A model generated the notes under the pieces. It saw only the letters and a list, made by a program, of their open reading frames with translations, made no database searches and was not told the origin of the DNA. Shown one piece after another: positions 17,732-27,332 of a DNA stretch of 64,000 nucleotides. Each line of letters starts with the position of its first letter. The stretch's first letter is position 1. The translations under genes and the position numbers were made by a program. The DNA lies in assembly GCF_009857845.1 (NCBI RefSeq), contig NZ_WWEQ01000005.1:28097-92096 (forward strand), read 5' to 3'. The stretch comes from Brevibacterium rongguiense. Its GTDB lineage: Bacteria; Actinomycetota; Actinomycetes; Actinomycetales; Brevibacteriaceae.

Positions 17732-18930
17732 CAGAACCGCGCGCTGGCCAGGCGGGCGCCCTCGACGAGGGAGGCGAGCTTGGCGAACGCGATCTCCGGG
17801 TGGATGCGCCCGCCCAGTCCGCAGTCCGTCGAGGCCACGACGCGCTCGGGGCCCACGAGCCGGGCGTAGCGCTCGATGCGCTCGGCGACGAGCTCCGGGT
17901 GCTCGACGACGTTCGTCGCGTGCGAGACGATGCCGGGGATCAGGTACTTCCCGTCCGGCAGGGCCGTGTCCTCCCAGATCCGCCACTCGTGCTCGTGGCG
18001 GGCGTTGGCGCCCTCGAACGTCAGCCCGGCCGCGTTGACGGAGAGGACCTGGTCGACGATCTCGGCGAACGGGATGTCCGTCGTGTGCGGGCCGTGCCAC
18101 GAGCCCCAGCACGTGTGGAACCGCACCCGCTGCGGGTCGATCCCGCGCAGCGCGTGGTTGAGGGCGTCGATGCGCACCTGGATGTAGGCGCGGTAGTCGG
18201 CGTAGCTGGGCTCGGGGCTGATCTGGTCCCAGCTCTCCGCGATGGACGGGTCGTCGATCTGCACGATGAGCCCCGCCTCGGTGATGGCGAGGTATTCCTC
18301 GCGCAGCACGTCCGCCCACGCCCACACGACCTCCTCGTCGGTGGCGTAGTGGCTGTTGCCGATCCGCGCGGCCGAGCCCGGGGCGAGTGAGTTGAGGAAC
18401 CCGCGGGACTCCTCGTAGCCCGCCGCTGCGAGGCCGGCCTTGAGGTCCGCGATGTCCGCGGCCACGGCCTCTTGGCCGGTGTAGGTCAGCGGGCCGACGA
18501 TGGTGGGGAAGGCGATGTTGTGGCGCGGATGGATGGCCTCCGCCTCGTCGCGGTAGGCGCCGGGGAAGGCCTGGCGGTCGCGGCGCTGCTCGAAGCTCGT
18601 GAGCTCCAGCCCGCCGGCCGCCGCCGGGGCGGGGGTGGCGTTGTAGAGGCCGCCCTCGGCGAGCTCGAGGCCGCCCGTGCGCTCGAACGAGTAGTGCCAC
18701 CAGGCCCCGAAGTTCAGCGGCGAGGCCATCGTGTGCCCGTACTCGCCGTCGTTGGGCTCGCTGAGGCCCAGCTCGCGCTGCCGGGCGACGATCTCCACGA
18801 CGCTGCCGCGCAGCAGCTCGCCGAAGTCCGCCGGTGCCCGGCCCTCCTCCCGCTTGGCGCGGTTCGCGGCGATGAGGGCCTCGCTGCGGGGCAGGGATCC
18901 CGCGTGCGAGGTGCGGATCTGGGTGCTCAT
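17731..18930 (-). CDS. Cobalamin-independent methionine synthase-like methyltransferase (MetE C-domain type)
   Basis: 399 residues, about the size of the catalytic half of MetE alone, as in the MetE-II/archaeal-like group. The zinc site of the family is intact: His272 and Cys274 in RFHTCWG, Glu306 in LTFEGANA, and Cys370 in STDCGLGG. The start ATG 18930 has AGGAG six bases upstream. Gene order (hydroxylase, this gene, hydro-lyase) and lack of met genes nearby suggest it moves a methyl group from a small catabolic substrate rather than making methionine for growth; that is inference. It overlaps the next gene by one base. Confidence 0.82.
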   Translation of the reverse strand: MSTQIRTSHAGSLPRSEALIAANRAKREEGRAPADFGELLRGSVVEIVARQRELGLSEPNDGEYGHTMASPLNFGAWWHYSFERTGGLELAEGGLYNATPAPAAAGGLELTSFEQRRDRQAFPGAYRDEAEAIHPRHNIAFPTIVGPLTYTGQEAVAADIADLKAGLAAAGYEESRGFLNSLAPGSAARIGNSHYATDEEVVWAWADVLREEYLAITEAGLIVQIDDPSIAESWDQISPEPSYADYRAYIQVRIDALNHALRGIDPQRVRFHTCWGSWHGPHTTDIPFAEIVDQVLSVNAAGLTFEGANARHEHEWRIWEDTALPDGKYLIPGIVSHATNVVEHPELVAERIERYARLVGPERVVASTDCGLGGRIHPEIAFAKLASLVEGARLASARF

Positions 18931-19045
18931 GCGTGCTCCTTCGTAGGCGTGGCGGGTCTGGCTCATGTCTACCAGGCCCGCCACCGCCTGCCCAGGGCCG
19001 CTGACGTCCGGGGTCATACGGCCGCGGGCTGCACGGCGCCCGGGC

Positions 19046-20848
19046 TCAGGCGGGCGCGAGGCGCGCGGTGCCGAGGATGGCGTCGAGTGCCGCACCCAGC
19101 CGGGCGCGCGCCTCGGCCGCATCGGCGGCGGCGGGGAACCGCGCTGCGATGACGCGGTCGGGGCGCACGAGGAGGGCCCCTGCGTCGCCCACCGAGCGCA
19201 GCCGGTCCCACTCGGCGAAGACGTCGTGCCATTGGCCGCCCTGCGCGATCTGGACGAGCTCGAGTCCCGGGCGGCCCGCGGCGGCGGCCTGCGCATTGAA
19301 CTCGTCGACGGCCTGGCGCCAGGCGGCATCGTCGATGCCGGTGACGAGGGCGAAGCGGCCGTGGCCCACGACGTCGATGCTCGACTGGGCCCGGCGCTCG
19401 CGCTCGATGCGCGCATGCGGGAGCATGGCCCCGGGGCGGGCGCTGGGCTCGAAGTGGAGGTTGGGGTCGCGGTCGGCCGGGCGTTCGGGAGCCTCGTCGG
19501 CCGGGTCCGCGAGCACGGCGGTGGAGGCGTAACGGACGTCCATCTCCGTGCCGAGCGCGTTGAACTGGTGGTTCTGCAGCTCGATCGCCGTGTTGAACTC
19601 GTCCCGGCGGGCCCGCGCGGCCTCGCCGGGGCCGAACAGCGCGTCGAGCGCGGCCCAGCCCTCCTCGGCGCTCTGACCCGGCTCGAAGCCGAGCGCGCGC
19701 GAGATCCCGGCCATGTCCTCCACGCTCTTGAGGGCGCGGTCGACGACGTGGCGGCCCACGGGCTGGCGCTCGGCGGAGTAGGTGTCGAGCAGCGCGTCGC
19801 CGGCCTGCCCGCGCAGCACGGCGGCGAGCTTCCAGGCCAGGTTGAACGCATCCTGCGCGGAGGTGTTCGTGCCCAGGCCGTTGGCCGGCGGATGGCGGTG
19901 CGCGGCATCCCCGGCGAGGAACGCCCGCCCGCGCCGGTAGTCATCGGCGACGAGGTGGTTGATCGACCACTTCGAGGCGCTCTTGATGGTGATCTCCACG
20001 TCCGGATCGCCGATCGTCAGGCGGGCGCGCTCGATGAGCGCCTCCTCGGACATGTCCGGCTCCTCGGCCGGGTCGTACATGACGAGGAGGACCCACTCGG
20101 TGAACGGCGTGACGTTGATCCACGTGCCGGAGCCCACCCAGTAGTCATTGCCCGGCTGCGCCATCCAGTACAGCGTGCCGCGGCGGTGCTCGCAGTACTG
20201 CGTGAGATCGGCCTCGAGCCAGATGTTGAGCGCCGCCCCCAGGTCCGTCTCCCCGGTGAAGGAGAAGCCCAGCTGCTTCGCGACGCGGCTGCGCGCGCCG
20301 TCCGCTCCCACGGCGTAGCGGGCGCGCAGGGCGGACTCGGCCCCCGTCCGGCGGTCGCGAACCCTCGCCGTCACACCCGCCTCGTCCTGGGCGACGGCGA
20401 TGAGCTCGGTGTCGAAGCGCACCTGGGCGCCGGCGGCCAGCGCCCCGTCGAGCAGGACGGGCTCGAGGCGGTGCTGGGGGACGTTGCACATGGCGGTGGG
20501 GCTCGCGGCCTCGTAGTCGGAGCTGCGCTCGACGCCGGCGCCCCAGGTCTCGAGGCACGCGATCTCGCGGCCGGCGAAGCTCGTGGCCCACACGTTGTTG
20601 CGCAGGTACGAGTTGTCCGTGGCCACGGCCCGCACGGCAGCCTCGAGGCCCAGGTCGCGGTAGACCTCCATGGCCCGCTGGTTCGTGATGTGGGCGCGCG
20701 GGGAGTGGGCGGTCGATGGGTACTTGGTGATCGTCAGCGCGTCCACCCCCTCGCGGGCGAGCAGGTTCGCCAGGGTGAGGCCGGCCGGGCCGGCGCCCAC
20801 GACGAGGACATCGACGTCATAGGGGGTGTGCGCTGCTGTCGTGTTCAC
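19046..20848 (-). CDS. FAD-dependent aromatic hydroxylase (TfdB/phenol hydroxylase group)
   Basis: 600-residue flavoprotein monooxygenase that would add a hydroxyl to an aromatic ring using NAD(P)H and oxygen. Features are the Rossmann motif VLVVGAGPAGLTLA near the N terminus, KYPSTAHSPRAHITNQRAMEV (typical of 2,4-dichlorophenol hydroxylases), GADGARSRVAKQLG (DG motif), and GDAAHRHPPANGLGTNTSAQDA (GD motif). A thioredoxin-like C-terminal domain follows. GTG 20848 has AGGAGA six bases upstream. It is the first gene of the cassette and is divergent from the GntR regulator across a perfect inverted repeat. Confidence 0.87.
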   Translation of the reverse strand: MNTTAAHTPYDVDVLVVGAGPAGLTLANLLAREGVDALTITKYPSTAHSPRAHITNQRAMEVYRDLGLEAAVRAVATDNSYLRNNVWATSFAGREIACLETWGAGVERSSDYEAASPTAMCNVPQHRLEPVLLDGALAAGAQVRFDTELIAVAQDEAGVTARVRDRRTGAESALRARYAVGADGARSRVAKQLGFSFTGETDLGAALNIWLEADLTQYCEHRRGTLYWMAQPGNDYWVGSGTWINVTPFTEWVLLVMYDPAEEPDMSEEALIERARLTIGDPDVEITIKSASKWSINHLVADDYRRGRAFLAGDAAHRHPPANGLGTNTSAQDAFNLAWKLAAVLRGQAGDALLDTYSAERQPVGRHVVDRALKSVEDMAGISRALGFEPGQSAEEGWAALDALFGPGEAARARRDEFNTAIELQNHQFNALGTEMDVRYASTAVLADPADEAPERPADRDPNLHFEPSARPGAMLPHARIERERRAQSSIDVVGHGRFALVTGIDDAAWRQAVDEFNAQAAAAGRPGLELVQIAQGGQWHDVFAEWDRLRSVGDAGALLVRPDRVIAARFPAAADAAEARARLGAALDAILGTARLAPA

Positions 20849-20953
20849 CGTTGCTCTCCTTTGAGTGGCGGTGCTGCGAAATGGCGGTGCCGTGAAGCGG
20901 CGATGCTGCGAGACTGCGGTGCCGAGCGGGTGCATTGCTCCGCTGTTCACCAT

Positions 20954-20993
20954 GACTGCTATTCATCATGATTGATTATGATGAATAGCAGTC
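20954..20993. promoter_or_regulatory. Perfect 16-bp inverted repeat, likely operator of the hydroxylase/GntR divergent promoters
   Basis: Arms GACTGCTATTCATCAT (20954-20969) and ATGATGAATAGCAGTC (20978-20993) are exact reverse complements around an 8-base AT-rich spacer. The site is strikingly AT-rich for this genome and sits between the divergent hydroxylase and GntR genes. A TATGAT -10 candidate (20977-20982) for the rightward gene overlaps it. It most likely binds the GntR product and controls both directions. No T-run follows, so a terminator is unlikely. Confidence 0.8.
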
Positions 20994-21009
20994 TGCGCCC
21001 CGCACCCCC

Positions 21010-21020
21010 TGTTGTCAACA
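21010..21020. promoter_or_regulatory. Small palindrome TGTTGTCAACA upstream of the GntR gene
   Basis: An 11-base near-perfect palindrome (TGTTG-T-CAACA) lies 17 bases downstream of the large inverted repeat. Its size and sequence resemble FCD-type GntR half-site pairs (TTGTxxxCAA). It could be a second regulator site inside the leader. Confidence 0.4.
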
Positions 21021-21100
21021 GTTCAACTACCGTGGGGCCGGGTCTCGGCGCAGGCGCGGGGGCTTGACGACGAAGCCGAGGCTCGACGAAGGAGGACCGG

Positions 21101-21778
21101 ATGTCGCGGATCGACGACGCGGTCGAGGCGCTCAGGGGTGTCCTCGCGGGCGCCGAGCCCGGCCAGCGGCTCGGCACGAAGGACGAGCTGCAGGCGCGGG
21201 CCGGCGTGTCCAAGGGGACGTTTGCCGAGGCCCTGCGCCTGCTGCGCGCCAGCGGTGCCGTCGAGCTGCGCCCAGGGCCCGGCGGTGGTCTCTTCGCGGG
21301 TGCGCCCACCCCGGTCGCCCGGTTGGGCAATTCGCTGCTCGCCCTCGATGCGGCCGCCGCGGACGTGGGCGAGGCCGTGCGGATCCGCGACGCCCTCGAC
21401 CCCCTGCTCGTCGAGGACGCCGTCGCGCACGGCACGCCCGCGGGCTATGCGGAGCTGCGGGCCGCGCTGGCCCGGATGGAGGCCGCGGTGGCGGACCCGG
21501 AGGAGTTCGTGCGCGCGAACTGGGAGCTCCACCGCCGCATCGCGGAGCTGAGCCCGAACGCGCTGCTGCGCTCGATCTACCTCAGCCTCCTCGACATCGT
21601 CGAGGAGCACACGACGGCTGTCCTCCCGGCCCCGGAGGAGCCCCTGGCCCCGTATGTGCGCCGGCGCCTGGGCGTGCACGCGGACCTCGTCGCCGCGATC
21701 GAGTCCCGCGAGCGCGCCGAGGCGCTGCGCCTGACCGAGGTCCACCGCGTCTCCGGTGGAGCGGGCGGCGACCGGTAG
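21101..21778 (+). CDS. GntR family regulator with FCD ligand domain
   Basis: 225-residue transcription factor. An N-terminal winged helix-turn-helix (RLGTKDELQARAGVSKGTFAEALRLLRASGAVELRPGPGGGLF, about residues 20-65) is followed by an all-helical FCD domain (from VRIRDALDPLLVEDA) with the metal/ligand histidines expected in NWELHRRIAE and the C-terminal H-x-x-L helix. ATG 21101 has AAGGAGG five bases upstream. It is divergent from the hydroxylase cassette and probably represses it until an aromatic or carboxylate effector binds. Confidence 0.85.
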   Translation: MSRIDDAVEALRGVLAGAEPGQRLGTKDELQARAGVSKGTFAEALRLLRASGAVELRPGPGGGLFAGAPTPVARLGNSLLALDAAAADVGEAVRIRDALDPLLVEDAVAHGTPAGYAELRAALARMEAAVADPEEFVRANWELHRRIAELSPNALLRSIYLSLLDIVEEHTTAVLPAPEEPLAPYVRRRLGVHADLVAAIESRERAEALRLTEVHRVSGGAGGDR

Positions 21779-21790
21779 CCGGCCGCCGCC
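21764..21790. terminator. GC-rich hairpin between convergent gntR and yhgE-like genes
   Basis: A 12-bp stem with one mismatch (GGCGGCGACCGG and CCGGCCGCCGCC, loop TAG) overlaps the GntR stop codon. It lies in the 15-base gap between two convergent genes and could end transcription in both directions. No T-run is present. Confidence 0.45.
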
Positions 21791-21793
21791 CCC

Positions 21794-23011
21794 TCAGTGC
21801 CGGCCGCGGTGGGCGCCGCGCTCCTTGGCCTTGGCGATCAGGTGCCCCACGACGATGAGCACGAGGCCTGCCAGCGTCCATGCGATGAGCGTCCACCAGG
21901 CCTGGCCGAGCGGTGCGTCGGGGAAGTAGGACAGGTCGCGCAGCAGGGTGCCCGCTGCGCCGGGGACGAAGTACTGCCCGATCTCACCCCAGTGCCAGGC
22001 GAGGAACTCCTTGGGCTGGGACAGCGAGGAGATGGGATTGCCCACGAACATCGTGAGCAGGGCGCCCAGCGCGATGCCCGCCGGGCCGATGAGCGAGACG
22101 AAGCCGTTGACGATCGCAGCCGTGGAGGCGATCGCGAGGCCGGCGGCGAGCATGTTGAGTCCGAAGGAGCCCTGGAGGATGCCGAACCACCCCTGGAGGA
22201 TGCCTGCGAGCGCGAGGCCGCCCACGGCGCCGTAGGCGATGACGGCCACGACGCGCATCCGGCGGCTGTGGACCAGGGTGCTGATGAGCACGCCGCCCAC
22301 GATGCCGCCGATCGTCAGCGGCAGGCCGGCGATCGCCAGGCCGGAGCCGTTCGGATCGTTGTCGTTGAGCGGCACGATGTCCGTCACCGTGATGTTCGGG
22401 ACCTCCTGCTTGGCCGCCGACTTCGACGTGGAGGACTTCGAATCCGAGGACTGTGAGGACGAGGACTGCGAGCCCTGCCCGGCGCCCGACTGGGCGGACT
22501 GCATGGCCTTCTGCATCTTGCCCAGGGCCGACTGCATGCCCTCCAGGGCCTGTGCGTCGATCTTCAGCTGCATCTGCGTGCCCATGGTCTTCAGCTGCTG
22601 GGCGACGGCCGGCGAGCCCGCGCTGGCGGTGAGGATCTCCGGGCTGTCCCCGCTTATGATGACCGCGCCGTAGACGTCGCGGTGGCGGATCTGGTCGACC
22701 GCGGCGGCGCGGCTGTCGGCCTCGCGGACGTCGAGGAGTCCGTCGGGGGCGCTGTCCTCGAGCTGGTCGATCTGCTTCTGCGATCCCACGACGGCGACCG
22801 GGAGGTTCTTCGCCTCTGCGGTGACCGTCGGCCAGCTGAAGGCGAGCAGGACGAGGCTGACGATCGCGGCGGCGACGACGGCGATGCCGATGGCGCGCAG
22901 CCACATGACGGGGTGCAGGCGCGAGGTTGCGGGCACGTCGTGCGAGGCGGTGGAGCCGGCGGGGGATTCGACGGGCGCGGGGCGGCGCTCCGGCGCGGGG
23001 ATTTCGGGCAT
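21794..23011 (-). CDS. YhgE/Pip-like ABC-2 type membrane protein
   Basis: 405 residues with one N-terminal span (about 35-60), a roughly 150-residue outside domain and about five C-terminal spans, the plan of YhgE/DUF3533-like proteins. The outside part contains VVGSQKQIDQLEDSAPDGLLDV, a helix (MGTQMQLKIDAQALEGMQSALGKMQKAMQ) and a Ser/Lys linker (SQSSSSQSSDSKSSTSKS). The start ATG 23011 has GGAGG upstream. It is divergent from a TetR gene and its promoter region is filled by palindromes, so it is probably a TetR-controlled stress or efflux gene. Substrate unknown. Confidence 0.7.
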   Translation of the reverse strand: MPEIPAPERRPAPVESPAGSTASHDVPATSRLHPVMWLRAIGIAVVAAAIVSLVLLAFSWPTVTAEAKNLPVAVVGSQKQIDQLEDSAPDGLLDVREADSRAAAVDQIRHRDVYGAVIISGDSPEILTASAGSPAVAQQLKTMGTQMQLKIDAQALEGMQSALGKMQKAMQSAQSGAGQGSQSSSSQSSDSKSSTSKSAAKQEVPNITVTDIVPLNDNDPNGSGLAIAGLPLTIGGIVGGVLISTLVHSRRMRVVAVIAYGAVGGLALAGILQGWFGILQGSFGLNMLAAGLAIASTAAIVNGFVSLIGPAGIALGALLTMFVGNPISSLSQPKEFLAWHWGEIGQYFVPGAAGTLLRDLSYFPDAPLGQAWWTLIAWTLAGLVLIVVGHLIAKAKERGAHRGRH

Positions 23012-23031
23012 GGGGGAAACCTCCGATTGAA

Positions 23032-23075
23032 AACGAATACTCGTTCATTGTTATGATGGGGTCGTTCCGTGTCAA
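23032..23075. promoter_or_regulatory. Overlapping divergent promoters and TetR operator
   Basis: Minus strand: TTGACA (23075-23070), 16 bases, TAACAA (23053-23048), a strong promoter for the membrane-protein gene. Plus strand: TTGAAA (23027-23032), 19 bases, TATGAT (23052-23057) for tetR. The palindrome AACGA-ATAC-TCGTT (23032-23045) covers the minus-strand start point and the plus-strand -35, as expected of an operator bound by the TetR product. Confidence 0.65.
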
Positions 23076-23101
23076 GAATGAGCGTTCGTATGGGAGGCAG
23101 A

Positions 23102-23698
23102 GTGCCGAAGGTCACAGAGGAGCACCGGGCGGCGATGCGGCGGCGCATCCAGGACGCCGCGCTCGCCTGCATTGCGCGCAGCGGCTTCGCCGGGGCCTCG
23201 ATGTCCGACATCGTCAAGGAGGCGGGGCTGTCCGCCGGGGCCGTGTACGTCTACTACTCGGGCAAGGGCGAGCTCGCCGTCGATGCGGGGCGGCGCGTCA
23301 TGGAGGGGCGGCTGCGCGAGCTCGTGGAGATGAGCGAGGCGGCGGATCCGGAGCCCCCCGCAGTGGTCATCCCCCGCCTCGTCGCGCGGATCCTCGGGGA
23401 GGACGAGACGGCCGGCCTGGCGCTCCAGGTGTGGGGCGAGGCGGCCTACGACCCGGAATTCGCCGGGCTCGCCCGGGAGATCTTCGCGGAGATCAGCGCG
23501 CGCTTCGAGGACTACCTGCGCGCGTGGTTCGCCCGCGGTGCGGGGCTGGGCGAGGAGGCCGCGGCCGCACGGGCCGTCGTGCTGGCCCCCGCCGTCATGG
23601 CGCTCATGCAGGGGTGCCTCGTGCAGACCACGATCCTGGGCGGCACTGCGGCCGCCCGCTGCCGCGCGTCGATCGCGGCCCTGCTCGACGGGCTCTGA
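23102..23698 (+). CDS. TetR family transcriptional regulator
   Basis: 198 residues from GTG 23102, which has GGAGG five bases upstream; in-frame upstream starts at 23069, 23078 and 23090 are possible. The N-terminal helix-turn-helix reads AALACIARSGFAGASMSDIVKEAGLSAGAVYVYY split over residues about 20-53, with the TetR signature G-x-S-x-x-x-I and VYVYY. The C-terminal ligand domain is divergent. It is divergent from the YhgE-like gene with an operator-like palindrome between, so autoregulation and control of that gene are likely. Confidence 0.87.
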   Translation: MPKVTEEHRAAMRRRIQDAALACIARSGFAGASMSDIVKEAGLSAGAVYVYYSGKGELAVDAGRRVMEGRLRELVEMSEAADPEPPAVVIPRLVARILGEDETAGLALQVWGEAAYDPEFAGLAREIFAEISARFEDYLRAWFARGAGLGEEAAAARAVVLAPAVMALMQGCLVQTTILGGTAAARCRASIAALLDGL

Positions 23699-23704
23699 GC
23701 GGGC

Positions 23705-26035
23705 TCAGCCGAAGTGGCGCGGCAGCGTCGCGGCGTGGACCTCGCGCAGCCGGGCGACGGGCAGTGCGAAGCTGCCCGTGACGTCGAGCACCGGCTCGGA
23801 CTCGCCCGCGTCGGTCATGCCGATGCGCTGGTGGGCGAAGCCGCGGGCGGTGCACATATCGGTGAAGCGGATCTCCTCCGAGCGCGGCACCGCGACGATC
23901 GCCCTGGCGCTGGACTCGGAGAACAGGGCGGTGAACGCGTCGATGCCGTCGCGCTCGCACAGCTCGTCGAGCCACACCCGCGCACCCGTGCCGAAGCGCA
24001 TGCACGCCTCGGCAAGCGCGATCGCCAGGCCGCCCTCGGACAGGTCGTGGGCGGCATCGACCATCCCGTCGCGCGAGGCGTTGATGAGGATGTCCGCCAG
24101 TGTCGCCTCGGCCTCGGGGTCGAAGCGCGGGGGCACACCGCCCAGGTGGTCGTGGACCACCCCGGCCCAGGCGGAGCCGTCGACCTCCGCGCGGGTGGTG
24201 CCGAGCAGGTAGATCGTCAGCCCGGACTCGCGCCAGCCCGACGGGGTGCGGCGGGCGACGTCGTCGAGCACGCCCAGCACCCCCACCACCGGTGTCGGGT
24301 GGATGGCCACCCCGCCGGTCTGGTTGTACAGCGAGACGTTGCCGCCGGTCACGGGCACGCCCAGGTCCTGGCAGCCGCGTGCCAGGCCCTCGACGGCCTG
24401 CGCGAACTGCCACATGATCTCCGGGTCCTCCGGCGAGCCGAAGTTCAGGCAGTCGGTGACGGCCAGCGGCCGCGCCCCGGTCGCGGCGACGTTGCGGTAG
24501 GCCTCGGCGAGCGCGAGCTGCGCACCGCGGGCGGGGTCGAGGTAGCCGTAGCGGCCGTTGGCGTCGGTGGAGATCGCGATGCCCAGCCCCGTGGCCTCGT
24601 CGATGCGGATGACCCCGGCGTCATCCGGGAAGGCCAGGGCGGTGTTGCCCTGCACGTAGCGGTCGTACTGGTTCGTCACCCACTCCTTCGACGCGAGGTT
24701 GGGCGAGCCGAGCAGCGTCAGGAGGGTCTCCCCGAGGGCTGGCCCGTCCTCCGGGCGGGCCAGGCCGGCTGCTGCCACGGTGTCCGCGGCCACGGCCTCC
24801 GTCCAGGACGGGCGCTCGAAGGGCCGCTCGTAGACGGGGCCGCTGACCGCGACCGTCTCCGGTGGCACGTCGACGATGACGTCGCCGTGCCAGTCGATGA
24901 TGAGCCGGCCGGTGTCCGTGACCTCGCCCAGCACGCTAGTCTCGACCTCCCAGCGCTGCGTGATCGCGAGGAACTCCGCGAGCTTGTCGGGGCGCACGAC
25001 CGCCATCATCCGCTCCTGTGACTCACTCATGAGGATCTCCTCCGGCGTGAGCGTGGGGTCGCGCAGCAGCACGTCGTCGAGCGCGATGCGCATGCCGCCG
25101 TCGCCGTTGGCGGCGAGCTCCGAGGTGGCGCAGGAGATGCCGGCCGCCCCGAGGTCCTGGATGCCCTCGACCGCATCCGCGGCGAAGAGCTCGAGGCAGC
25201 ACTCGATGAGCACCTTCTCCGCGAACGGGTCGCCCACCTGGACGGCGGGCCGCTTGGCCGGCTTCGTGTCGTCGAAGGACTCCGAGGCGAGGATCGAGGC
25301 GCCGCCGATCCCGTCGCCGCCCGTGCGCGCGCCGAACAGCACGACCTTGTTGCCGGCGCCCTTCGCGTTGGCCAGGCGGATGTCCTCGTGGCGCATGACG
25401 CCCACGGCCAGCGCGTTGACGAGCGGGTTGCCCTGGTAGACCGCATCGAAGACGACCTCGCCGCCGATGTTGGGCAGGCCCAGGCAGTTGCCGTAGCCGC
25501 CCACGCCCGCCACGACGCCGTGGGCGACGCGGGCGGTGTCCGGGCTGTCGATCGCCCCGAAGCGCAGCTGGTCCATGACGGCCACGGGCCGGGCGCCCAT
25601 CGAGATGATGTCGCGCACGATGCCGCCCACGCCGGTCGCGGCGCCCTGATAGGGCTCGACGTAGGAGGGGTGGTTGTGCGATTCGACCTTGAACGTCACC
25701 GCCCAGCCGCCGCCGATGTCGACGACGCCGGCGTTCTCGCCCATGCCCACGAGCAGGTTCTCCGTCATCTCCGGCGTGACGAAGTCGCCGAACTTGCGCA
25801 GGTGGACCTTCGAGGACTTGTACGAGCAGTGCTCGGACCACATGACGGAGTACATCGCGAGCTCTGCCGAGGTGGGCCGCCGGCCCAGGATCTCCTTGAT
25901 CCGGGCGTACTCATCGGCCTTGAGGCCCAGCTCCGCGTAGGGCTGCTCGACGTCCGGGTGGGCCGCCGCGTACTCGACGGTCTCCTTGACCTGCTTGTCG
26001 TCGGCGGGCGGGGCGGCGGGCTGGGGGCTCGTCAT
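23705..26035 (-). CDS. purL: Phosphoribosylformylglycinamidine synthase subunit PurL
   Basis: Catalytic subunit of FGAM synthase (fourth step of purine synthesis), working with PurQ and PurS encoded 6-9 kb away on the same strand. The 776-residue length fits the small PurL form that lacks a glutaminase domain. Visible blocks: [15 protein letters not shown] with the catalytic histidine, [30 protein letters not shown], and in the repeat half the matching GNVSLYNQT and HDLSEGGLA. Start ATG 26035; a TAGACT -10 box lies about 37 bases upstream. Separation of purL from purSQ by bioB and other genes is unusual. Confidence 0.95.
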   Translation of the reverse strand: MTSPQPAAPPADDKQVKETVEYAAAHPDVEQPYAELGLKADEYARIKEILGRRPTSAELAMYSVMWSEHCSYKSSKVHLRKFGDFVTPEMTENLLVGMGENAGVVDIGGGWAVTFKVESHNHPSYVEPYQGAATGVGGIVRDIISMGARPVAVMDQLRFGAIDSPDTARVAHGVVAGVGGYGNCLGLPNIGGEVVFDAVYQGNPLVNALAVGVMRHEDIRLANAKGAGNKVVLFGARTGGDGIGGASILASESFDDTKPAKRPAVQVGDPFAEKVLIECCLELFAADAVEGIQDLGAAGISCATSELAANGDGGMRIALDDVLLRDPTLTPEEILMSESQERMMAVVRPDKLAEFLAITQRWEVETSVLGEVTDTGRLIIDWHGDVIVDVPPETVAVSGPVYERPFERPSWTEAVAADTVAAAGLARPEDGPALGETLLTLLGSPNLASKEWVTNQYDRYVQGNTALAFPDDAGVIRIDEATGLGIAISTDANGRYGYLDPARGAQLALAEAYRNVAATGARPLAVTDCLNFGSPEDPEIMWQFAQAVEGLARGCQDLGVPVTGGNVSLYNQTGGVAIHPTPVVGVLGVLDDVARRTPSGWRESGLTIYLLGTTRAEVDGSAWAGVVHDHLGGVPPRFDPEAEATLADILINASRDGMVDAAHDLSEGGLAIALAEACMRFGTGARVWLDELCERDGIDAFTALFSESSARAIVAVPRSEEIRFTDMCTARGFAHQRIGMTDAGESEPVLDVTGSFALPVARLREVHAATLPRHFG

Positions 26036-26071
26036 GGGAGGCGGCGTCCTTTCTCGAACTGATCCGCGCTC

Positions 26072-26077
26072 AGTCTA
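26072..26077 (-). promoter_or_regulatory. -10 box (TAGACT) of purL
   Basis: TAGACT on the minus strand with a predicted start point near 26065 and a leader of about 30 bases carrying AAAGGA. The same hexamer is used by purS, purC and purD. Confidence 0.5.
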
Positions 26078-26087
26078 GCCGCGCCGC

Positions 26088-27332
26088 TCAGGCGTTGGGT
26101 GCGGCGCTCGTCCCCGCTCCCCGGCGCCGGATCGCCGGCAGCTCGATGCGCCCGCTCGTCGTGGGGCGGGCCGCCGCGCCCGCTCCGTGGTCCCCGCCCG
26201 CACCGCAGCACGGGGACCCGGCGGCGCCCGCCGGCGCGGGGATGTCCGCGCTGAGGGGCGCCTCGGCGGCCGTGCCGGGGCCGTGCACTGGGTCAGTGCC
26301 GGGCTCCGCGCCGACGCCGGGCTCGGGGCCGTCCGGCAGCGCGGCGAGGAGCGCCTGGGCGTCCTGGCCGAGGATCTCGAAGCCGCCGTCGACGATCATC
26401 TCGATGTCCGCGCGCGCGGCCTGGCCCTCGCTCGTGAGGTAGTCGCCCAGGAACAGGGAGTTGACGACGTGGAGGGCCAGCGGCTGGAGCGTGCGCAGGT
26501 GCATCTCGCGCCCGCCGGCCATGCGCAGCTCGCGGTCGGGGCACATGAGGCGCACGACCGCGAGGATCCGCAGGCTGCGGCGCGGGTCGAGGTCGCGGAT
26601 GTGCCCGAGCGGGGTGCCCTCGAACGGGATGAGGAAGTTCACGGGGATCGAGTCGGAGCCGATCTCGCGCAGCGCCTCGACGGCCTCGACGAGCTGCTCG
26701 TCCGTCTCGCCCATGCCCACGATGAGGCCGGAGCAGGGGGACAGGCCGGCGTCGCGGGCGCGGGCCACCGTGTCCGCCCGGTCGGCGTACGTGTGGGTCG
26801 AGCAGATGTCCTCATAGCGCGACTCGGCGGTGTTGAGGTTGTGGTTGTAGGCGTCGACGCCCGCCTTGCGCAGGGCATCGGCCTGCCCGTCCTTGAGGAA
26901 GCCCAGGCAGGCGCACACCTCGACGCCGGGGTGGGCCTCCTTGAGCCGCTCGGTGAAGCCGGCCACGCGCCCGATGTCGCGGTGGGAGGGCCCGCGCCCC
27001 GAGGCGACGAGGCACACCCGGGAGGCGCCGCCGCCGATTCCGGCCCCGGCCTGCCCGACGACCTCGTCGGGCTTGAGCCACGAGTACTTGAGGATGTCCG
27101 TCGTGGAGCCCAGGCGCTGGGAGCAGTAGCCGCAGTCCTCGGGGCACAGTCCGGACTTGAGGTTGATGAGGTAGTTGACCTTCACGAGGTTGGCGAAGAA
27201 GCGGCGGCGCACGCGCCCCGCCGCGGCCACGAGGTCGAGGAGCTGGTGGTCCGGGGTGCGCAGGAGTGCGAGGGCGGCCTCGCGGGGCAAGGGGCGGCCG
27301 GCAATGGCGTCATCGGCAAAGGCACTGAACAT
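26088..27332 (-). CDS. bioB: Biotin synthase with a long C-terminal tail
   Basis: Radical-SAM enzyme that inserts sulfur into dethiobiotin. The 4Fe-4S cysteines are C63, C67 and C70 ([10 protein letters not shown]). Likely 2Fe-2S ligands are in [26 protein letters not shown] and the Arg in [22 protein letters not shown] is the substrate-binding block of the actinobacterial form. The usual enzyme ends after about 335 residues; here some 75 extra Ala/Gly/Pro-rich residues follow, including a Cys-Cys pair ([13 protein letters not shown]). The ATG lies inside the first of two BioQ-type boxes, so transcription is probably leaderless and biotin-controlled. Confidence 0.93.
   Translation of the reverse strand: MFSAFADDAIAGRPLPREAALALLRTPDHQLLDLVAAAGRVRRRFFANLVKVNYLINLKSGLCPEDCGYCSQRLGSTTDILKYSWLKPDEVVGQAGAGIGGGASRVCLVASGRGPSHRDIGRVAGFTERLKEAHPGVEVCACLGFLKDGQADALRKAGVDAYNHNLNTAESRYEDICSTHTYADRADTVARARDAGLSPCSGLIVGMGETDEQLVEAVEALREIGSDSIPVNFLIPFEGTPLGHIRDLDPRRSLRILAVVRLMCPDRELRMAGGREMHLRTLQPLALHVVNSLFLGDYLTSEGQAARADIEMIVDGGFEILGQDAQALLAALPDGPEPGVGAEPGTDPVHGPGTAAEAPLSADIPAPAGAAGSPCCGAGGDHGAGAAARPTTSGRIELPAIRRRGAGTSAAPNA

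Noticed and set aside
18931..19045. SAM or cobalamin riboswitch controlling the MetE-like gene
   Set aside because: The gap between the hydroxylase and the MetE-like gene is about 115 bases and shows none of the conserved riboswitch cores; the gene lies inside an operon.
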